From contig JBGQHM010000280.1 of the NCBI GenBank assembly GCA_041497995.1, forward strand, positions 1 through 9,090: DNA of 9,090 nt, in the 5' to 3' direction. A model generated the notes under the pieces. The model did no database searches. It saw nothing but the letters and a program-made list of their open reading frames with translations, and had not been told where the DNA came from. Source of the stretch: DATKMS01 sp041497995 (GTDB taxonomy: Bacteria > Desulfobacterota > Binatia > HRBIN30). Positions 5,333-9,090 of this stretch are shown here, one piece after another. The position numbers and the translations under genes were made by a program. Position 1 is the first letter of the stretch. Each line of letters begins with the position of its first letter.

Positions 5333-7510
5333 ATGTCCGTGCAGACTCACAAGAGCTTCTGCCGCTTCTGCCACGCCGTCTGCGGCATTGAGGTCGACAT
5401 CGACGATGACCGCGTCGTGGCCGTCCGCGGCGACAAGGAGCACGTCGTTTCACAAGGGTACCTCTGCGTGAAAGGTCGCGAGCTGCCCGCGCAGCACACG
5501 CACCCGGACCGCTTGTGCGGCGCGGTCCGGCAGAGGCCGGACGGAACCTTTGGCGCCATTCCCAGCGAACAGGCAATGGATGAGATTGCCGGATACTTGC
5601 AGGCGCTCATCGCACGCGACGGCCCCACGGCGATCGCCGTCTACTCCGGCACCCACGGCCTTTTCAGCGCGGCCAAGCCGTTGATCATCGCCTGGATCAA
5701 CGCCGTTGGCTCACACTGGTACTTCACGCCCAACACCATCGACCAGCCGTCGCAACAGACCGGTTGGGCACGGCATGGGACGTGGGACGCCGGCGTGAAT
5801 CGGTTCGCAGACGCCGACGTGATGATGTTTGTCGGCAACAATCCCGGGGTCTCTGCATTCTCACGCGACGGCGGCCCCCCGTACGCCAACGCCTTCAAGT
5901 ACCTGCGTGACGCGCGGCGGCGCGGGATGAGGATCATCGCCATCGATCCGCGGCGCACCGAGCTCGCACGTGCGGCCGACATCCACCTGCAGGTCAAACC
6001 AGGCGAAGATCCGACGCTGCTCGCCGGTATGCTGCGCATCATCATCGCGGAGAAGCTCTACGATGGCGACTTCGTTGCTGCGCACGTGGAAGGGCTGGAG
6101 GCTCTGGGCGCGGCGATCGCCGCGTACACCCCGGACTACGTGAAGGCGCGCACTGGTGTAGATGCATCGCAGATGACCGCGGCGGCGCGCACGTTTGCGG
6201 CGGGGAAGCGCGGCGCCGCCATGACCTGCACGGGCGTGAACATGGCGCCACGTCCCGACGTCACGCAGCACCTCGTCGTTGCGCTCAACAGCCTGTGCGG
6301 CCGCTTCAACCGCGGCGGCGATCTCGTTCGCAACCCGGGCGTGCTCAAGCCACCGCGGTCCTTCTACGCCGAGGTGCAGCCGCCGCAGGAGATCTGGGGT
6401 CAAGGGCCACGCTCGCGCTTTCGCGGGCTCGGACAGTTCGGCCGTGGGCCGTTTGGCGGCGAGATGCCGATCAACGTGTTTGCCGACGAGGTCCTCACCC
6501 CGGGCGCAGGCCAGATCAAGGCGTTGGTGTGCGTGGGCGGCAACCCCGTGATGGCGTTTCCGGACCAGCGCAAGGTCGTTGAGGCACTGCAGGCGCTCGA
6601 GCTGTGCGTCGTGCTCGATGTGAAGATGACCGCGACGGCGCAGCATGCCCACTATGTTTTCGGCTGCAAGCTATCGATGGAGAAGCCAGGCACGTCACGA
6701 ACCGCCGAGATGCAGTTGGATGTCCCATTTGCACAGTACACACCTGCGCTCCTACGCCCCGCGCTCGATGTGATCGAGGAGTGGGAGTTCTTCTGGGGCC
6801 TCGCGCACCGCATGCGGACACCGCTGGTGCTCGACGACGGCCGGCAACTCGATATCGACCACAAGCCCACACCGGACGAGTATCTCGACTTCACCCATGC
6901 CGGTTCGCGGGTTCCGCTCGACGAGGTCCGCACGTATCCCGGCGGGCACGTCTTCGAGCCGGCGGAGCCGGTCCACGTACAGCCGGCGCGGCCGGATCGC
7001 ATGGCTGCGCGGATGAACGTCGCACCATGTGCCGTGATTGATCAGATCCGCGAGATCCGTACCGAGCGGTTTTCGGCCGCGGGCGGCTACGGCGGCGACG
7101 AGGGGTTCACGCACCGCCTGATCAGCCGCCGCATGCTCGATGTGTACAACTCCACGGGCGATCACCTACCAGAGCTCCGCCGCCGGTTCCCGTATAGCCC
7201 AGCATTCATGCATCCGCTCGACATGCAGCGTATCGGCGTCCGCACCGGCGATGTCGTTCGCATCGACTCCGATCATGCGTGGATCTGCGGCGTTGCGGAG
7301 GAGTCGAGGGACGTGCTTCCCGGTGTGATCTCAATGGCGCACGCGCGCGCCGGCCTACCGGACGGCGACGTTGGCAGCACGAACCGCCTGGTCACTTCCG
7401 AGCGCGACTTTGAGCCCATCTCGGGGATCCCGCGCCAGAGTGCGATCCCGGTGAACGTGCGTGCGCTGACACCTGCGGAGCACGCGGAAATCACTTTGGG
7501 CATTCAGTAG
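5333..7510 (+). CDS. Molybdopterin-dependent oxidoreductase (DMSO reductase family)
   Basis: A complete 725-residue catalytic subunit. Seen: an N-terminal [4Fe-4S] motif C10-x2-C13-x3-C17-x27-C45 followed by VKG. NTIDQPSQQTGWARH (134-148) falls in the molybdenum-site loop. FVGNNPGVS (166-174) and IDPRRTELARAADIHLQ (204-220) are in the first pterin-binding region, and VCVGGNPVMAFPDQ is in the second. The molybdopterin dinucleotide-binding domain occupies roughly 580-725, with FMHPLDMQRIGVRTGDVVRI typical of it. Known: these enzymes bind bis-MGD and catalyse two-electron oxidation, reduction or hydration. No Tat-type twin-arginine signal is seen, so it is probably cytoplasmic. No Cys or Sec occupies the usual ligand position. 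I would place it in the uncharacterised MopB groups rather than with formate dehydrogenase or nitrate reductase. No electron-transfer or membrane subunit gene lies beside it. The start is set by the Fe-S motif; its ribosome binding site is weak. Substrate unknown. Confidence 0.92.
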   Translation: MSVQTHKSFCRFCHAVCGIEVDIDDDRVVAVRGDKEHVVSQGYLCVKGRELPAQHTHPDRLCGAVRQRPDGTFGAIPSEQAMDEIAGYLQALIARDGPTAIAVYSGTHGLFSAAKPLIIAWINAVGSHWYFTPNTIDQPSQQTGWARHGTWDAGVNRFADADVMMFVGNNPGVSAFSRDGGPPYANAFKYLRDARRRGMRIIAIDPRRTELARAADIHLQVKPGEDPTLLAGMLRIIIAEKLYDGDFVAAHVEGLEALGAAIAAYTPDYVKARTGVDASQMTAAARTFAAGKRGAAMTCTGVNMAPRPDVTQHLVVALNSLCGRFNRGGDLVRNPGVLKPPRSFYAEVQPPQEIWGQGPRSRFRGLGQFGRGPFGGEMPINVFADEVLTPGAGQIKALVCVGGNPVMAFPDQRKVVEALQALELCVVLDVKMTATAQHAHYVFGCKLSMEKPGTSRTAEMQLDVPFAQYTPALLRPALDVIEEWEFFWGLAHRMRTPLVLDDGRQLDIDHKPTPDEYLDFTHAGSRVPLDEVRTYPGGHVFEPAEPVHVQPARPDRMAARMNVAPCAVIDQIREIRTERFSAAGGYGGDEGFTHRLISRRMLDVYNSTGDHLPELRRRFPYSPAFMHPLDMQRIGVRTGDVVRIDSDHAWICGVAEESRDVLPGVISMAHARAGLPDGDVGSTNRLVTSERDFEPISGIPRQSAIPVNVRALTPAEHAEITLGIQ

Positions 7511-7547
7511 CATCAGTGTGTGAATGAGGAGAAGAGGGTTGCGTGCG

Positions 7548-8729
7548 TCAAGAGCGCGGCGTGAATGCTATAGGCATCGACGCAAAGCCGCGCACATTGG
7601 GGGAATGCACGCGGACGATCTTCGCGGCGTCGATCTCGAAGTCTGGCAGACGCGCTTGGACGGCTTCGAGCGCGACACGTGTTTCGAGGCGGGCGAGTGC
7701 GGCGCCGAGGCAAAAGTGCGTGCCCTTGCCGAAGGCGAGATGCTGGCTGGTGTCGCGCAGAATGTCGAACACGTCGGGCTGATCGAAGACACGCTCGTCA
7801 CGGTTCGCCGCCCCGATCAGCAGCAGGAGCCGATCACCGGCACGCAATCGCTGCCCGTGCAGCTCGACGTCGTGCGTCAGCGTGCGCGCCAGCATTTGTG
7901 TCGAGCTGTCATAGCGCAGCGTCTCCTCGATCCAGCTCGGGATGAGCGCCGCATCTCGGCGCACCCGATCGCGCTCGCGTGGGTTCTTCCAGAGCCAGAA
8001 GAGCGCGTTGCCAATCAGCTTCGTCGTCGTCTCGTTCCCGGCGATGATCATCAGAAAGAGGAACGCGATCACGTCGCGATCCTCCAGGCGCGTGCCATCG
8101 ATCTCGGCTTCGATGAGCGCACTGGTCAGATCAGTGCTCGGGTGCCGCTTGCGGTCGGCCAACAGCTCGCGAAAATACGCCACCAGTCGGCCGGAGGCTT
8201 CGAGCGCGGCAGGCGGAACATCCGGCCGCCCCTCGTCGCGGTGTACGACCGCATCGGCCCAATGCCGCAAGGTGTCGCGGTCGGTTGCGGGTACGCCGAG
8301 CAGCTCGCCCACCACGGCCATCGGGAGCTTGGCCGCGAAGTCCTGGATGATGTCGCAGTGGCCGGCGGTAATGAAGTCGTCGGCGTACCCTGTCGTGAGC
8401 GCACGCACCCGCGGCTCGAGGTCTGCGACTCGTCGCGGCGTGAAGCCGCGCGACACCAACGCACGCATCTGATCGTGGCGCGGCGGATCCATGGCCAGGA
8501 ATGACGCCAGCGCCGACGCCTCGCCCGCACTCGACCGTTCAAGCGACACGCCCTGGGCGTTCGAGAACGTCAGCGGGTCCTTGAACGCCGCGAACACGTC
8601 ATCGTAACGCGACAGCGCCCAGAACCCGAGCGCCTCATTGCGATACACCGGCGCATGCGTGCGCAGCTGCCGATACGTGGGGAACGGGTCCTCGTGGATG
8701 TCGTACGAGTAGGGATTGAAGTCGATCGT
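7548..8729 (-). CDS. Cytochrome P450 (probable non-canonical or damaged start)
   Basis: A soluble bacterial-type P450 of about 393 residues if read from 8729. The only canonical in-frame start is a GTG at 8648 (366 residues), numbered here as residue 1. Seen: MDPPRHDQMR (53-62) before helix C, the I-helix AGNETT (203-208) with its acid-Thr pair for oxygen activation, the K-helix ExxR (E242, R245), and the heme loop FGKGTHFCLG (306-315) with thiolate Cys313. The 27 codons upstream of the GTG read IDFNPYSYDIHEDPFPTYRQ and so on, which is normal P450 N-terminus, so translation should start before them. An in-frame stop at 8769-8771 bounds the frame. It has no ATG, GTG or TTG between that stop and 8648. 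An ACG at 8729-8727 sits seven bases after GGAGGAG. It is a class I-like monooxygenase needing a ferredoxin partner; none is encoded here. It converges on the molybdoenzyme gene with a 37-base gap. Substrate unknown. Confidence 0.9.
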   Translation of the reverse strand, partial: TIDFNPYSYDIHEDPFPTYRQLRTHAPVYRNEALGFWALSRYDDVFAAFKDPLTFSNAQGVSLERSSAGEASALASFLAMDPPRHDQMRALVSRGFTPRRVADLEPRVRALTTGYADDFITAGHCDIIQDFAAKLPMAVVGELLGVPATDRDTLRHWADAVVHRDEGRPDVPPAALEASGRLVAYFRELLADRKRHPSTDLTSALIEAEIDGTRLEDRDVIAFLFLMIIAGNETTTKLIGNALFWLWKNPRERDRVRRDAALIPSWIEETLRYDSSTQMLARTLTHDVELHGQRLRAGDRLLLLIGAANRDERVFDQPDVFDILRDTSQHLAFGKGTHFCLGAALARLETRVALEAVQARLPDFEIDAAKIVRVHSPNVRGFASMPIAFTPRS

Positions 8730-8736
8730 CGGTCGG

Positions 8737-8743
8737 CTCCTCC
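8737..8743 (-). promoter_or_regulatory. Strong Shine-Dalgarno that decides the P450 start
   Basis: On the minus strand GGAGGAG (8743-8737) is a near-perfect anti-16S match. Seven bases separate it from the ACG codon at 8729, which is in frame with the P450 domain and directly precedes ATC GAC TTC. The GTG at 8648 is about 90 bases away and has no comparable site. This supports initiation at 8729, or an original ATG there. Confidence 0.6.
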
Positions 8744-8844
8744 ACCGTGCTCGTACTACGGAGTCGAGTCAGATGACAAGCTTGCGCGAGCGCCTGCACG
8801 GAGCTCACGAGCCGCCCTACGTCCGTTCGCGCGCGCATCCCGAC

Positions 8845-8858
8845 CGTTGAGGTCAACG
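8845..8858. promoter_or_regulatory. 14-bp dyad between P450 and the right-edge gene
   Basis: CGTTGA-GG-TCAACG is an inverted repeat with perfect 6-base arms and a 2-base centre. It lies in the spacer between the divergently transcribed P450 and secreted-protein genes. It is a plausible operator for a dimeric repressor controlling one or both. No regulator gene is in view, and chance occurrence is possible. Confidence 0.35.
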
Positions 8859-8884
8859 CATCTGCGTCGTGAAAGTGTTTCGTG

Positions 8885-8911
8885 TTGACTCAGCTTGCCG
8901 CCGCCTACTAT
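8885..8911 (+). promoter_or_regulatory. Candidate promoter of the right-edge secreted protein gene
   Basis: TTGACT (8885-8890) and TACTAT (8906-8911) are separated by 15 bases, shorter than the ideal 17. The -35 box is the same TTGACT as that proposed for the GCCQ gene at 4411. A transcript starting near 8918 would have a leader of about 15 bases that still includes the ribosome binding site. Confidence 0.35.
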
Positions 8912-8918
8912 CACTGGC

Positions 8919-8925
8919 GGAGAGG
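8919..8925 (+). promoter_or_regulatory. Ribosome binding site of the right-edge gene
   Basis: GGAGAGG (8919-8925) lies seven bases before the ATG at 8933. This is good Shine-Dalgarno spacing and confirms the choice of start. Confidence 0.6.
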
Positions 8926-8932
8926 CCCTACC

Positions 8933-9090
8933 ATGAAATGTACTGCATACGTCGCCGTTTGGGTGGGCGGACTTCTGCTCACGCCCACTCTGGGTTGGGC
9001 TATGTGCCCGCCCAGCTGCCCGATCCCCGGAGGCGGTACCGTCAAGCAAGACTGTCACGCCGAGTTCGCTACGACGGCGATGCGTCTCAA
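8933..9090 (+). CDS. Secreted Cys-containing protein, N-terminal part only
   Basis: The first 52 codons of a gene that continues beyond the window. Seen: a signal peptide with Lys2, a hydrophobic core at about residues 5-16, and likely cleavage after Ala23 in TLGWA. The mature protein begins with MCPPSCPIPGGG and continues to KQDCHAEFATTAMRL. Cysteines are at 25, 29 and 41, spaced for possible disulfides or metal binding after export. The Cys25 context does not fit a lipobox. I recognise no named family from this fragment. It is divergent from the P450 gene and shares only spacer DNA with it. The strong ribosome binding site and signal peptide make a real gene likely despite the truncation. 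Confidence 0.7.
   Translation, partial: MKCTAYVAVWVGGLLLTPTLGWAMCPPSCPIPGGGTVKQDCHAEFATTAMRL

Noticed and set aside
7511..7547. Possible bidirectional terminator between the convergent molybdoenzyme and P450 genes
   Set aside because: No stem with a T-run is visible in the 37-base gap.
7524..8504. Plus-strand frame of 326 codons opposite the P450
   Set aside because: Antisense to a gene with the ExxR, I-helix and heme-Cys motifs. No recognisable domain.
8635..8856. Minus-strand frame upstream of the P450 as its missing N-terminus
   Set aside because: It begins at TTG, and its residues do not resemble a P450 N-terminus. The P450-like residues lie in the other frame from 8729 onward.

Overview
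This is a GC-rich bacterial window with six protein-coding genes, two of them cut by the window edges. No rRNA, tRNA, CRISPR array, transposase or integrase was seen. The organism cannot be named from the sequence. The features suggest an uncultured soil or sediment lineage, and I would first test Binatota/Desulfobacterota-like or Chloroflexota-like genomes. The hints are a DUF2298 ('YYY') membrane protein, secreted Cys-rich proteins with Pro/Thr linkers, a soluble-type P450 and a DMSO-reductase-family molybdoenzyme. The lineage is inference.

Left block (1-4221, minus strand, transcribed right to left). Three tightly packed genes look like one operon: a 705-residue DUF2298/Chlor_Arch_YYY membrane protein, a class I SAM-dependent methyltransferase whose start overlaps the preceding stop by 4 bases, and, after 15 bases, a GT39-like membrane glycosyltransferase that runs off the left edge. 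Together they suggest handling of a lipid-linked sugar or another polyprenyl-carried envelope component. The substrate is not readable from the sequence.

Divergent spacer (4222-4449). It holds two oppositely oriented arrays of 7-bp repeats that can fold into an imperfect hairpin just before the DUF2298 start, two short palindromes, and candidate promoters in both directions. The rightward promoter lies so close to the next ATG that the mRNA would be nearly leaderless.

Centre and right (4450-8729). A secreted protein with three Cys-rich 'GCCQ' modules joined by Pro/Thr linkers comes first. Two modules have identical eight-cysteine spacing, and I recognise no family for it. It is followed on the same strand by a complete molybdopterin oxidoreductase with a [4Fe-4S] motif but no obvious Cys or Sec molybdenum ligand. 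Converging on that gene from the right, with a 37-base gap, is a cytochrome P450. Its recognisable N-terminus extends 27 codons upstream of the only canonical start. A strong ribosome binding site sits there in front of an ACG codon.

Right edge (8730-9090). A spacer with a 14-bp dyad, a promoter-like sequence and a strong ribosome binding site leads to the first 52 codons of another secreted Cys-containing protein, cut by the window edge.
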